Source of the DNA: Progne subis subis | Lineage: Eukaryota > Chordata > Aves > Passeriformes > Hirundinidae | Reading direction: 5' to 3' | DNA: 64,000 bases | Assembly: GCA_022316685.1 (NCBI GenBank) | Contig: JAKJHU010000023.1 | Location: 9,732,096 to 9,796,095 of the forward strand | Shown: positions 24,430 to 37,165 of the stretch, in pieces | Numbering within the stretch: the first letter of the stretch is position 1 | How the letters are laid out: every line of letters begins with the position of its first letter | Made by a program: the position numbers and the translations under genes | Notes under the pieces: model-generated | Seen by the model: the letters and a program-made list of their open reading frames with translations, nothing else | Told to the model about the DNA's origin: nothing | The model's database searches: none

Positions 24430-24435
24430 CCCCCC
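24369..24435. repeat. T61 followed by C6
   Basis: Sixty-one consecutive T (24369-24429) then six C, starting 43 bp after the end of the long LTR. The exact length is likely to be unreliable in any assembly and variable in the population. A similar but shorter T27C8 is at 44163-44197. Confidence 0.95.
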
Positions 24436-24727
24436 TGAAACGACACAGGAAACTAATTCCTGATTTGCCATAGAAAAGTTAGTGGAGAAGGAACAGAAAT
24501 TTGGGAACTGGAAAATTTTAAGACATCACCTATATATGTCTTATAACTCTCTCATACAAAAAGGGGTGTTTTGGAACTGACTTAGGATTTTCCCTTATTC
24601 ACAAAAGAACGGAATTCCAAATTATTCCAAAGACAAAATATTAGCAGTGAAGGAAGAAAATCCCTTGGCAAAACTGCATTTGTTGTTGTGCATTTGTTTT
24701 TGGTTTTAGAAAGCTATGACTTTTTAT

Positions 24728-25371
24728 TGTTGGAGTCCAGGGCATTCCTTTGGTTGCCCTGGAGGATCAGAGACCTGGGCAGGGGGGTCTGGGACCCCAG
24801 CCCAGAGCTCAGAGAGACATCGGATTTGTTTTCAGTCCATGGGAAAGGCTTCTTGCACTGCAGGAAGCATTGCAGGCCACAAGAGTGTGAAAAATAGTAG
24901 TTTAGTATATCACAGGGTGGAAAAAACAGTATATTTGGGTTTCTAGCATTGAAGTGAATGGGGCAAGATGGAGAATTTGGGGCGTTGTCTCCTTCTTCTT
25001 CCTTCTTGTTCCCTCACTCCATTTCTGCAGTGATGTTGGCACAAGGTAGTTAGTGAGGATTGGGTCAGAGTAAAGATGACCTTTTTAGTAATAGTGATAG
25101 ACATTGGTAAGAAATAGTAAATGAAGAATACGTAGCAATTAGTATAAAAGATAAGGACAACCCTGAGACGGGGGAGTGGCCAGACGTCCGAGCCGCAGCA
25201 AACATCCTGCAGGACACTGAGAAAATTGTAAGATAAGAACTAATAAATGAAGCATGTAACCTTGAAGACTCCGTCTTTTCCTGCGTTTGGCACAGAGCTT
25301 TGCAGAGGGCCAGGACTCTAAAACCACCAGAACGCCGGGGAATTTAAACTCCTGAAAAGGAGCCCCCAACA
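24728..25371 (+). mobile_element. Solo ERV LTR (copy 2) with 6-bp target duplication TTTTAT
   Basis: A 644-bp LTR beginning TGTTGGAGTCC and ending CCCCCAACA, with TTTTAT on both sides (24722-24727 and 25372-25377). The termini form an inverted repeat TGTTGG/CCAACA. A TATA box (TATAAAAG from 25143) lies 99 bp before the poly(A) signal AATAAA (25242-25247), which gives a clear U3-R-U5 order. The 6-bp duplication fits the class II (ERVK/alpha/beta-like) group. It is the same family as 1441-2090, in the opposite orientation and 22.6 kb away. No internal sequence is left. Confidence 0.93.
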
Positions 25372-25689
25372 TTTTATTAGACAATAACACATTCTACCTT
25401 ACAACAGTCTTACTAGAGAACACTTCAAGCAAAAGATCAACCATGAGCATAAGAAATATTTCATGAGACATGGCATGTTTGGCATAGTGGACTACCTCTC
25501 TTCTGGCAAATTAAGCAGAGACCAGGAAGATTCCTGGGTTGTGTAACTCTCGACAGTAAAATTACTGCATGTGTACATTGCTGGCTTATGGTCAATCTGA
25601 CCTCCACCAGGACCCCAGAGCCATTTTCTGGAAAGCTGCACTGCAGCTGATCAGCCCCCTGCATGTTCTGGTGCCTGCAGTATTTTTTG

Positions 25690-26165
25690 CTGTTTGCCTT
25701 TGTTGAAGTTCAGGAGATTCCTCACTGGCCAGCATTCCAGCCTGTCAAGGCGGAATCTGCTGCAATGGTCACTTCTCCCAGTTTTGCATCATCTGCAAAC
25801 TTTGTGAGATGTACTCTGTCCCTTCATCTGGGTCATTAATGAAGTTATTAAACAGTATTTTTCCCAGTGTTTACCCCTGAGAGGCACTAATAGTGGCTGG
25901 TCACTGCTTGGACTTCGTGCTGTTGATCAGAAACCTCTAAGCTCAGCAGCTCAGCCAGTTTTCAGTTCACCTCACTTACCTATGTATCTAGTCTCTACTT
26001 CCTTGATTTCCACCATAAGAATGGTGTGGGAAAGTGTTAAAAGCTTTCAAAAATCAAGATAAACATCCACTGTTCTCCTCTTGTCTATCAAGCTAGTCAG
26101 GTTGTCAGAGAAGTCTACCAGGTCGGTCAGGAGTGATCTTGCGCTCGCGAAGGCTAACTAGCTAC
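25690..26165 (-). mobile_element. CR1 LINE fragment, minus strand
   Basis: The plus strand reads through CR1-typical phrases in order: 'ttgaagttcaggagattcct', 'cagttttgcatcatctgcaa', 'gggtcattaatgaagttatt', 'acccctgagaggcactaata', 'aacatccactgttctcctct' and 'taccaggtcggtcagga'. These are the complement of the 3' part of the CR1 reverse-transcriptase ORF. Diverged, with many changes and no open frame. The CpG-containing 'cttgcgctcgcgaagg' near its end is in line with the family sequence. Confidence 0.8.
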
Positions 26166-26933
26166 TGCCTTCTGGACCTTCCTTCTTTTGGAAATAGTTT
26201 CAGAGTTTACCTATCATTGCAACTGTTGCAGAATGAAGTGGTTCTGTGTTTAGCAATGCTGCCTGAAAGAGGTGGATCAGTGAAATAAGGGTCAGTGACC
26301 CATTTTGGTCAATGGCATCACAGCTACTATGGAGTTTTGGGGGTTCAAGAACAGGTCATTTATAGAGTCCTTGATTCTGCAAAGCCAATTCTCAGCACTT
26401 GTGACAGCATTATGTTTTCTGCTGTAAAACAGTCAAGTGGAGCCTGAAAAACTAGCGATAAAACCTCCGAGGAGTAGGTGCTTTTGAGTTTCTTTGCACA
26501 TGGTGAGATATACCAGCAGTCAGAGTGACTTTAATCTGACAATTTGGGGTAGCCATGCCAGGCAGTGAGGCAATGGTTAGTGCTCCCACAGCCAAGGCAA
26601 CACAGGGAACGAACACAAGGAATGCAGCAGCACTTGCTAGGCAGGCTTCTTGCTATGTACAGGAAGAGTGGACATGCTCCAGATTGCTCTTGTGTCTTCT
26701 GCAACTGACTCTGAATAACTTTTAACTATATGGATGCTCAGTTTCCTCATATAAAGTATGGTGCAGTCTGCAGGAAGGCAGACATCAGCTAAGGAGGGTG
26801 TGATTTTCAATGTTTAAATGGGCATGAGTAAACAGTGTGAGCTGGACCTTGTGCAGGTAACACAGGAAAAAGGATACACAGGCTTTCTGCAGTTGAGTTT
26901 GTTTTTGATCAGAGCAACAGCACTGATGATTTA
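26166..26933. other. Unannotated spacer between CR1 and LTR
   Basis: No gene or repeat recognised. Confidence 0.5.
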
Positions 26934-26939
26934 ATCCAT

Positions 26940-27519
26940 TGTAGAAATTGCTTCTCTGCTGTAGACTCCAGGATGGTGTGGATGAATGTAGGTGAGAGAT
27001 CTCTGAAGCTGGGTTTTAGAAGATGAGGTTTATTGTAAAGGATATGAGGCCTTGCTCTGAGCTGCCAGACACAACTCGTGACAAGGCCTAGGAGGTGGGG
27101 GAAGGGAGAGGTAGGGAGAGGAAATTCCAAGAGAGGAAAGTCCTCGGGGAAGGGTGCCAGGCAAAGAGAGAGGAGTAAAAGGGGCCAACCCACTCTCCCA
27201 GCCCCCTTATCAGGGGGCTTCAAGGTGGGCTGGAACAGGGCTTGGGCCAATGGGGTTACAGATACCTGATACTTCAGGGGAGGGTTACAGGTGTGGGATG
27301 GACCATACATTGGGGGTGAGACAGAACATCCCATTTGACCTCTGGGTCTGGCTGCAGGTGACCTTCAGCTGGCCACATAACTGTTTTCCCAGACATCCAG
27401 TAGCTAGGACATCTCAAACATCAAAACTTACTTTCAATTCTATCTCACTTACAGGTTTCACATTCTCAGGATCTAAGCAATCATATTTATAGGGCTTTCT
27501 GGCTTCATCCTCCCCAACA
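26940..27519 (-). mobile_element. Solo ERV LTR with 6-bp target duplication ATCCAT, minus strand
   Basis: A 580-bp element whose minus-strand reading begins TGTTGGGGAGG (complement of the bases ending at 27519) and ends ...TTTCTACA at 26940. ATCCAT is directly repeated at 26934-26939 and 27520-27525. A minus-strand AATAAA lies at 27034-27029, about 90 bp from the 3' end. The orientation follows from that signal. The 6-bp duplication points to a class II ERV, but this is a different family from 24728-25371. Open frames in it (26909-27334 minus, 27154-27492 plus) are not taken as genes. Confidence 0.88.
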
Positions 27520-30500
27520 ATCCATCATGTCAAAAGTCTTCAGAGTCAATGCAGAAAGAATAGTAATTTAAATTTGTCACTGACAACTGCCCATTTTCAG
27601 CTTTAGCCAACAATGCAGCTTAGAAAAGGAAGCCGTACTGACATGAAAGGAGATGTCTTCTGTGAACTCCTGGTAATCACCTGCCTCTCACTAGAAAGGA
27701 CTAGTATTTGTTTTCAGACATGTGTTCACCACTCCAGTGACTAATGTAGATTTAATTTCATCATTTTCTTTAATAGCAAGTGGCTGCATTTTCCTTGCCA
27801 TGATAATGTTGTTAGAGTTTATTCAATAACAGAAAGACAAAATGGACCAGCTTGGAAGAGTTTCTAGGTATAATGGGCTTGAATTGCTGACAGAAGAGTC
27901 TGTAGTAACCTGCCACTTTCACTGGGTAAAAGCTGAACTGCTGACTAAGATATGTCTGTTCGGCAGTCAGCTCTGTGACTACAAGGATTGCAGCCAAAGC
28001 TAATAATTAGCTAGATACAGTCAGCAAATCTATCAGTGCTGCTGTATAGCCACCAACATGGTCTAACTGCCCAAATGTGTGCTCAGGATGTGCTCTGTGT
28101 TTCCTACATCACTGTAGTTTCCTGGCTACCACAACTCCAGGATGCTCAGATGTGATCATCTGCAGTCGCAGCAGGGGTGAGAGCACAACCTGGCACAGCC
28201 ATTTGCCAGCCTCATGCTCAGCAAAGGTTTAACACTACCACTCCATAAAACACTTGAATACAGTGGTAAATGTTTGTGAAAACAGTAAAGATCTTTGGCT
28301 CAAAATTTTCATAACACAGATGTCGATAAAGAATTACTGCCAGGCAGTGCTGGGAGCTCCAGAACCTCCCTTCTGGTCTAGGTGCTCTGATGGTCAGTCT
28401 CTCCAAGACCTCTGTTTCCACATGTGTGAAGGAGGAACGGAATTTACTGCCACAAAGCAGTAACTTAATTCCCTTGAGAGCTGCGAGTTCCAGACGTGCC
28501 TTGTGAAATCACAGGAGAAATACAGTTTTGTTTACAACTTTGAGTATCTGAATGGTACTGTCAAGCAGGGAGATATTATATGTTTCTAGTCTGAAAGTGA
28601 ATAAACAAAGGGTGTTACCCAACAGCAAATACTGATTTAGCAGCAGGCAGCACTGTCGAAAGTTTGGCAAATGAGTGTAATGAAAATGTATGTTACCCAA
28701 ATTAATAAAGAACTAGTTCGTGTTAGAAAACAAACCCCTTACTGGCTATTTGATCCTTTAGGAGCACATTTTTACAAATGTTTTCTTCTCATTATAGCAT
28801 CCAAAATTATTTTCCCACAGAGAAGATTTGTAAGGAGCAGGGCTTACTTTCATGCCTTTTCTACTTTTGTGATTCATAACACAGTTTAAGCAGTTTTTTC
28901 TTACAGAGTTTCCTTTGCCCCAAGCGAGAAAGGCAGGCATGCAGGGCATGTTCAGGACTAGCAGTTCTGGGTGCCAAAGTGAAATGGTGCAACATTTACA
29001 TGGTATATATTTATATTTGGCAAAATATTTTAGACCACTTACATTAAGCATCCTTGTTACCTTACTATCCTTCAAAGTAAGAGCTTTTACAGATTAAAGT
29101 ATAAACCCCAGATGCAAGCTCAGGAATATGTTATCTCTCTTGCCTTTTGTAGATGACTCAGGGATGTCCCTGTCAAGTCAAAATCTTGATTGTGGAATCC
29201 ACTTGAGGGGGGAAACACAAACTGAGCACATATTAATCAGACAAACTTCATGTTACAGAAATAGAAAGAGATGTTTTTCAGTATGAACTCTGCAGCGATG
29301 CAGACTACTCTCTGAAAACATCCCCAATACAATCCTGGATATGGAGTGAAACATACATATATCAACATTGTGTGCACATAAAGATTATTGGTTATAAGAA
29401 GCATTTTAGTTCCTCTACGACTGACTTTTATGTGCAAGATGTAATATCTTACTACAGTAGGATGTACACTAGAACTTGCAAACCTCGCTAGGTCCTTGCA
29501 GGTGATGCACGGAGTAACGTGAGCACACGTACACAAGGTGGTGCTGCTGGGCTGACACAGTGAATGTCCTGCTACTCCACTCAGACCATTTTGTGAGAGA
29601 AATCACACCCTGGGAAATCTTTCTTTGATTTTCCACTTCCTGACTACTCCACCCTTCACATGTCATCTGGCCAGGAAATACTGGTCTTGTTTCACCGCTA
29701 GAGATGGTGCAATCTGTCTTTTGTCCACAGTTTTTCAGTATTTTTGACATTATTTTCAATTGTGTCCTAGACAACTGTTTCAGTGTACTACAAATACCAC
29801 ACAGATCTTTCACCAAAACCTGGGTCAGAATAACATAAGGTAAAATTTCGAAGTTCCTATGTGAATGTCACAGGGTGCAGGATGTATACCAAAGGTCCAA
29901 ATAACTTTTTACTTAAATAACTGAGGTGTAAATTCCTAAGCCAAAGATACCTTTGCAAATATTATGAAGTCTCTAATTTAACATCATGGGATCAAAACAG
30001 AAGACACCTTAAACCACATTATCTCTTGAGGATGGAATCCACACCTGTGTTTTTAATAAGCAGTCACATAATGCACACTGAGATTTAAATACAATAAAAG
30101 ACTGAACAAGCAAATTTATTTGATACAAAGTATTAATTCAAACGAATATGATAATGTAAGGTCTCCCAATGCAAACATTTGTGGAAATCTTATATATGTG
30201 GGTATGCTGAATTCTATAAGTATTATCATTTCATGCCAACTAAATTACGTGCCATAAATTTTCAGATGCTAAGGGTTGAGTTCTGTAGGTTTATGTTGGT
30301 GTGAGCTGAAAAAAATCTGGAGTTTCTTAAGGCTCACAGCAGTAATACAAATAAGATATCCAAATTGTTTCGTTAGCCATTTAAAATTAAATTAAAGCAT
30401 GAATTAGAATAGAAATGAACATGTGTAGAATGGCTCCTCACCTGAAGTAGAATTCTCAGCAAAATTTGAAGTGCAGAGGGAATCTTGAAATACGAATTAT

Positions 30501-32366
30501 GTCTCTAAAGTATAGGTTTTCCTATATGATTTCTTCTGGACTGACTGTACTGACTATATTGCTGAGTAGTCAGTCTGCCCAGAGCAACTTTTAGGTCTCT
30601 TGGGGATAGTTAAGTGTTTTGATAATCACAAAGTAATTACAGTTTGCCTAACTATCAAACAGACTCAGGTTACTCATTGTTCTTTGAAGACACGAAAGTT
30701 GCTATACTTACAGGATGGTTGCATACACTGGAAAAAACTTGTTTGAACATTTTATCACAAGAGCGCTCTTCCTTAATTAGCACAGTGTGGCAGGGCAGGA
30801 CACTTGCTGTGATTGTGAAGAGAGCCTCTCCTCTTTTTCTAAAGGCTTTAACATGAGTGGTCAATTTGTGATCACTGTAGTGATAAAAATCTGCAATGAT
30901 TCTTCAGTGTCACCAGGATTCATTAGGCAAACCACTGTTCTTATTCCTAACTCACATTCCTGATGATGAGATCAAAATCTGGATCCTAGCAACTGTATCT
31001 GAAATTTTGGTTGACTGATTACTCAACATATATTTCCCTCCTTCACTGTTTCTCCCCAAAACCAGACTCTCCTTGTGACAATTGTCACTTTATTATACAA
31101 TTAGAAAGACAAAAATTCCTGCTGCTTTATTTAAGCAGCAGTCTCTCTTAATATTTGAACTACATTTATATTTTAAAGAGATATTCCCTAGTAACTTCTC
31201 TGAATAGTGTCTGTCTTTTAATTTGTTGTGCTTCAACACCATGTGGGATTTTTTAATATTGTATTGAGTCGTTAATTCCTGGTTGATTTTCACTTTGAGA
31301 TATTGGCACTTCCTTTTTATTTTTGAAGCAAAGAAATAGCAACAATTAAAAATATCTCTTTATTTCCCCCAGCCCGTGCATTTTTCCACTGTCATTGGGC
31401 TTTTTACTATAATTCCTACTGTAAATTTCCATTGTAAATCCAAACATGCAGTGTAGATGGAGCTTTAAGGTTTTTCCAGGAAGAGATCCATTCACTAAGC
31501 CACAGAGATGCCCCAGTGATAGAAGGAGGGGAAGACTCACTAAAGATGAGTCAGGGAGTCGGGTGATGCCAGATAAGTTTTTGATTTGCATTTGCACTCT
31601 TTGAAATTGCCTCTAACAGGGTAGCACAGAAAACACAGACTCAGAAAAATCTTGTCTTTGTCCTCTCTGTAATCCTCAGAAAATAATGGAAGATTGATTG
31701 GAGGTCCTCTTAGAACAGGAAACTAATGTATATCCTGCAGAAAGGAGAGACAACTTTTCAGCTGGTGTGCTGAAAGGAGCAACACAGCCATCACAAAGAA
31801 GAATTATAATGTAATAAGTGAAAACTCTTCCTTCAAGCCACAATCTATGTGAAAGTGAAAGGTCAATGGTAAATCCTAATTAACATAACATTTTAAATGG
31901 GATTAGTCCTAACCATATGTATCAGCAGCAGATGCAGTCTTGCAAAAGTAAACCTGAAATGGGCAAGAGGTTAATTATGTAGGTAGACATCACAGAACCA
32001 CTTTTAGAACTATCCAGAAAAAAGCCCAAACAAACTACTGTGAAAGAGTAAATCTGTCCTATTCATTTAGAAGTATATTTTTCCAGTTTCTCCCTGTTCA
32101 GCTGGAAAATCCAAAGAATCCCTACCTGCTGTCTTCTGGGAGAGTGACAGTGATCCAGGCTACCATAGCCTGTTTTCTTCCCTCTCTACCCCACACTTTC
32201 CCTATAGCTAACAGTCCTACCCTGCGATTTGTTGGAAATAAGTACACCGAGAAACCACAAAAACTGGATTTAATCTAGGGAGGTGATTTCATGCCAAGCA
32301 GCACAACTGCTGAACTGGTACTGTGGGCACTATGGGATGGAGAGCAGAGCAGCTGAATGGGAAGGG

Positions 32367-32425
32367 CTTTAAGATGTGGCTGAAAATACCTTGTTCATCT
32401 TTAAGATGTGGCTGAAAATACCTTG
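32367..32425. repeat. Perfect tandem duplication, 32-bp period
   Basis: The 27-mer that starts CTTTAAGATGTGGCTGAAAA occurs at 32367-32393 and again at 32399-32425 without a mismatch, separated by TTCAT. The perfect identity suggests a recent event. Confidence 0.95.
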
Positions 32426-35400
32426 AAAGCCCAGTCTTGTCTAGTGTGGAAGCACAGAGATGAGGACATTGAGCCCTGAATTGAAATGTCTCCCAAAGTA
32501 AATGAAGCTGGGTAAGACTTTGCTCTTCTTGCCTTTTACCAGTGTCTTTGCATACACTAGAAAAACTGGATTCAGACTCATCCGTGCCTTCGGGCAGCTC
32601 ACATCCATATGTCTTATCCTCAAAGGAGCAGATAGTCAGAGGCTTTTTGGTGGTGAGTGCATCCACCCCCTCTCCTGTTGTATCACACTACAGCTCACCA
32701 GGGTTAGAGAAAGGGAGCATATGTCTGTACTGTAGTGATGCAGGGACTGACTGAAGCCATTAAGTATCAGCCATATTATGGCTGAATTTTTATTAGCCAT
32801 AATACTGCACCAGCCCAGAGACCAGAAGCCAGTGCTCCAACAGAGCCTTGTCACAGATCAGAGCACAGAAAGACCTTTGTGTTCATGGAGCTGGGCTCTT
32901 GCAGCCTGTTTCTCCAGCAGGACACTTGTGCTTGCCCTCTGCTTTTACAGCAGCAGCCCTAGCACCCCTGTCAAGTGACCTGACTTTTACTCCCAGCTCA
33001 CACTGAAGTGATCCAAACCTCTGTGGAGAAAGCTGCAGTCAGCTGGAGTATATAAATTTAGCTTATATCTATCTACATTATTAATAGACATTTTAATAAA
33101 TTGCTGAAGCCAGCTGGAGCAAGACCATCATGTGAACAGTTTGTCTAAAACAGTATCTCATCCCTACCTGCTGCCCTCTGTTGGGGTACATGAATCTATT
33201 TATGTCTGTAACATGCTGGTAACACTAATTAACCCTCCATAAACTATTTATAGGTGTTCCTTTTATATAGGGGTGTCATCTGAAATGCAAACACCCTCCA
33301 ACACACTCCTGGTGTGCAACAGCCCATGCCTCAAAGTTTAGATTGACAGCTGGTCTCTTTTTAAGCACACCAGGACATGAGCCCCCCCTTTCTTTCAAGA
33401 TTAGGTCACTCAGAGGGAAATTTTCAAACCAACTCCATGGGGCTGAGAAACAAAGCAGTAGTTTCTGTGTGCAATAGGTACATTCATTAAATGTGTCAGT
33501 GCATAATGAAATTATTATGTCAGTGAGAGCATTGCATTAGAAAGAGGATATGTGTGAGTCAGCCAGTGCATTATTATAAAGGTACTTTTATCTGAAAAAA
33601 TCCTACTCTTCTCACATTTTGTAATATCATTACTAGTACCTAATGCAGCTTTATTTGCAGTTAACACAATTTTTTTAGCTCCCACTCTTCAGAAGCAGAA
33701 AAAAATCTGATAAATTAGATGTCTCACTTTCTTATTGTGAAATGTGGTCTCTATTTTATTGTTACCTGTAGAATCTACAATGAAAACAAATATTTTCCTC
33801 AGTGTCCAAATGAGATGCAAGAACAACTTATTTCTATCTGATAGATGTAAACACTGTGTAGCATCTTACCAATGATCCACTTTAAATCACCCTCATCTTC
33901 TGAAATCCTCTTTATTCAGATTACTGCACAAGCATGACAGAAAATACAATAAAGTAATTCTGAAATCCTTCTTTGATCTACTTTCAAAGCCAGTTTGCTG
34001 TGTTAGCTCCAAACTGATTTCAGAAGTTAATCATCAAATAGGCAAACAGCGTTAGTCAATACCACATATTAAAAAAACCCTCCCAATCTAATGGTTAAAA
34101 AGATTAAGAGTTCAGAAACACTCTCATTTCTTTAATATTTGACATTATGAATCATAAATCATAATTAAAAATAAGCTGCAAATCCTACTTTTCCACTACA
34201 AATATGAAACTTTATAACAAGAACTTTAAGTCAGAGTTTGCACAGTGTTGAGTACACACCATAAGACTGCTGGATCTCTTTAAAAATGTTACTTCTGGTT
34301 CTGATTTTTGTTTCTTTTCTGCAGTGCTAATTAGACAAAATCAACTTTTTGTCTTGATGACACAGCCAGACAGCTTTTTAGCATTACCTGGTTAATTATC
34401 CAAAATGCAGCTATGATCAGATAATTTTGTCCCAACTTTGAGAGATTTTTTATATGTGTTTAGATTATGTTCATTTGTGTGAGTGGGTTTTGTGATCCTG
34501 TGGTTTTTTTAATATACCAGTAGCATCTGCAACTGCAACATTATTTGAAAAAAATAAATGCAACTCGCTCAATAAAGAATTATCTTAAAAATGACAGATT
34601 GTGCAGTGCAACATAATGTAAAGAAAATGAGATGTCTGAGACTCCATCCAGCCACCATGGTACCAGTGAACTCAGAGCTTTGATCACCAGTAAAGATTTT
34701 GGCTTGCATCTCTGAGACTATTTCTCTGGCTCAATATTAAATAAGATAAGGGTTTCTCCTTCTACTTGAGGCCTGTGTTTTGTTATCTCCCTAGCTGATA
34801 GACCAAACCTGTTCCTTGGAGAGTTCTGCCCTCCAAGGGGATGGTCTAACAAAATGACATTTGCACTATAATGGTATCATGTGGAATGACACACATCAGA
34901 TTATCCTATAAGAGGAGAATTAGAAAGAAATTGTATGTTATTATCACACCCCAAATGCAGACTGGTCTTTGTGGTGCTTCATGTACATCTGGTTCTTCAT
35001 AAGAAAACCAGGAAGTAGCTCCATCATGACTAGATATATTTCAAAATTTTTAATGTCAATACAGTGTGTCCACTGCAAGTTCTTACACTTGATCCACACA
35101 TGGCAGAGCCCAGCACTGCAGTGCCTGACACTGCCTATTTCAGCACTGCAGAGAGTCCTCAGCCCTGCACTGGGTGTCCAAAGTTCATAAAATCAAACAC
35201 CCCAGCCCATGGATATATCTGGTGTCCCACAAGAAGGATTTAATCTTAGATAGTAGCAAATGGAATAAATGAGAAAACTGGTTGAAACAAGAAAAGTGGC
35301 AAGGAGGAATGTAGCTCCCAGCTCACGGCCCGACCATGGGGACTTGTGACTTTGCAACCCAAGACAGGTCTGTACATTATGCAGCCCTGGTCACAAAACA

Positions 35401-35455
35401 CAGCTGAAAGAGAGAAAAATTTTACATTAACCAAAGATGTGGGAGATGCAGCTGG

Positions 35456-35518
35456 ACCTCTGCAAGAAAACATGCAGGATCAGAACCTCTGCAAGAAAAC
35501 ATGCAGGATCAGAACCTC
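35456..35518. repeat. Perfect tandem duplication, 29-bp period
   Basis: The unit starting ACCTCTGCAAGAAAACATGC spans 35456-35484 and is repeated exactly at 35485-35513. The first five bases of a third unit follow at 35514-35518. Confidence 0.95.
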
Positions 35519-36999
35519 ATTCTCATCCATAAGCAAGACCAGGATTTCATGGCTGCAACTTTAGTAATGAATAAATTGTCTAAAACTTGGCATAACACAG
35601 CTCCAGAGTTCACACCTACACTCTACAACTTTTCCAAAGACATGTGCATGGAATAAGGTCCTTGGAAAACCAACTCCCTGTGCCTATCTAGTTTGTCAGC
35701 ATAGCTCTTGTCCAAGTGAGCTGGCATTCAGGAAAATCTAGTCCAAAGTTTACCCTGCTAATGCTAATCTGCTGCTGTGGAAAAGGTTATTTGGGGTCTA
35801 AGTCAGAGAAAAGGGCTGCGCAGATCCCAGAGCCTGGCTGCTAGAAGACTCCCATGGAAGATGAGGTTTATAGTCTCTCACTGCTTTAGAGATTAAATTA
35901 TTAAGACATGAATATTAAATGTGGCTATTGCGTACTAGATATTTATTTCTGTTGGGCTGAGCCCCAGGTCTCACCTTTCCTAGCTGGACACTGACTTCAC
36001 ATACTTAATGTCTTGTTAATAATAGAGAAGAGGCAGGACATGGACATTTCCATGCATTAAATATGCAAACTCTAAATAGGGCTGCTGAATATAAACACGT
36101 TATTTTTGAGGCACCTGAGAATGAAAGTTTGAGTCACCTGAATAAGAGAGTGGGCTTTAGTAGAATTTACTATTACAGTTTATTTAATATATTGGTTAAG
36201 AACCACTCTTGAGTCACAGTGAAGTCATGAATATATTGGCCTGACTTCTAAAATACAGCTTCAAGATTTCAAGTGATTAATACATTCTGAGTTTTCTATG
36301 TTTATGTCATATGTTCCTTTCACATCCTTGTCATTGATAACATGCTAGCTAAATACACTCAGTTTCCAGTAAGAATGTTTATTCATGTCAATATATTTTT
36401 GCAGGCTCAAAAAAGCACTGGTTTATGCCCAAATAACTTTTTCATGAAGGGAAAGCCACAAAATATCAAAAGCTAGAGTCAAATCTCCAAGAGAGAAGCT
36501 GTTTGTTTTCTCTACATGCTCATGATTTAGCACAGCCAAGCAATGCTCATATTTTTCAGACCCAGAAAATATAAAGGTGTAGAACAGAGAAAAACAAATG
36601 TTCCTGAGTTTCTTAGCACACACACATATGGCACATTTGCCAATCGCTAAATTTTATTGCAGTAATTTACAGAACAAGAAGTAACTGTATGTCTTCTTTA
36701 TAGTTTCCTCTCTTTTATATAGATCTCTACTAGAACAGCTTTTCCCAAAGGCAGCTTTCCAGTGGGATGTACAGAGCTTGGATAATAATTTATCTGTTTT
36801 TTACTACAGACGCAGCTTGGTGTCAGAGCTTACAGTGGGATTTGATTTGCAAGGTAATGCCGTGCTGATGAACAGTAACACCTTGCTTGCAGCACAGGCA
36901 AGTCACAGGCCTGTGGGCAACTTGCTGCACAGCTGAGAAAGGATTTCCAAATAAAACCTGCTACCCTACTGCTCAGTAAGAAGGAGAGTCCCTGCCTTT

Positions 37000-37001
37000 T
37001 T

Positions 37002-37032
<31 letters not shown>

Positions 37033-37165
37033 GGGTTTGTGTGGGTTTTTTGTGTTTTTTTGTGGTTTGTTTGTTCGTTTGTTTGTGGGGTTTTTTTGTT
37101 TTTGTTTGTTTGTGTTTTTGGTTGTTTTTTGGTTTTGTTTTTGTTTTTTGTGTTTTGGTTTTTTA
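37000..37165. repeat. Poly-T and G/T-rich tract
   Basis: Poly-T at 36998-37032 followed by irregular GTTT, GTTTTT and GGTTTT units. The Phe-rich frames 37031-37336 and 37039-37287 come from this composition. Confidence 0.9.

Noticed and set aside
32289..32666. 125-codon minus-strand frame
   Set aside because: It includes the perfect 32-bp tandem duplication, has no domain and no sign of coding constraint.
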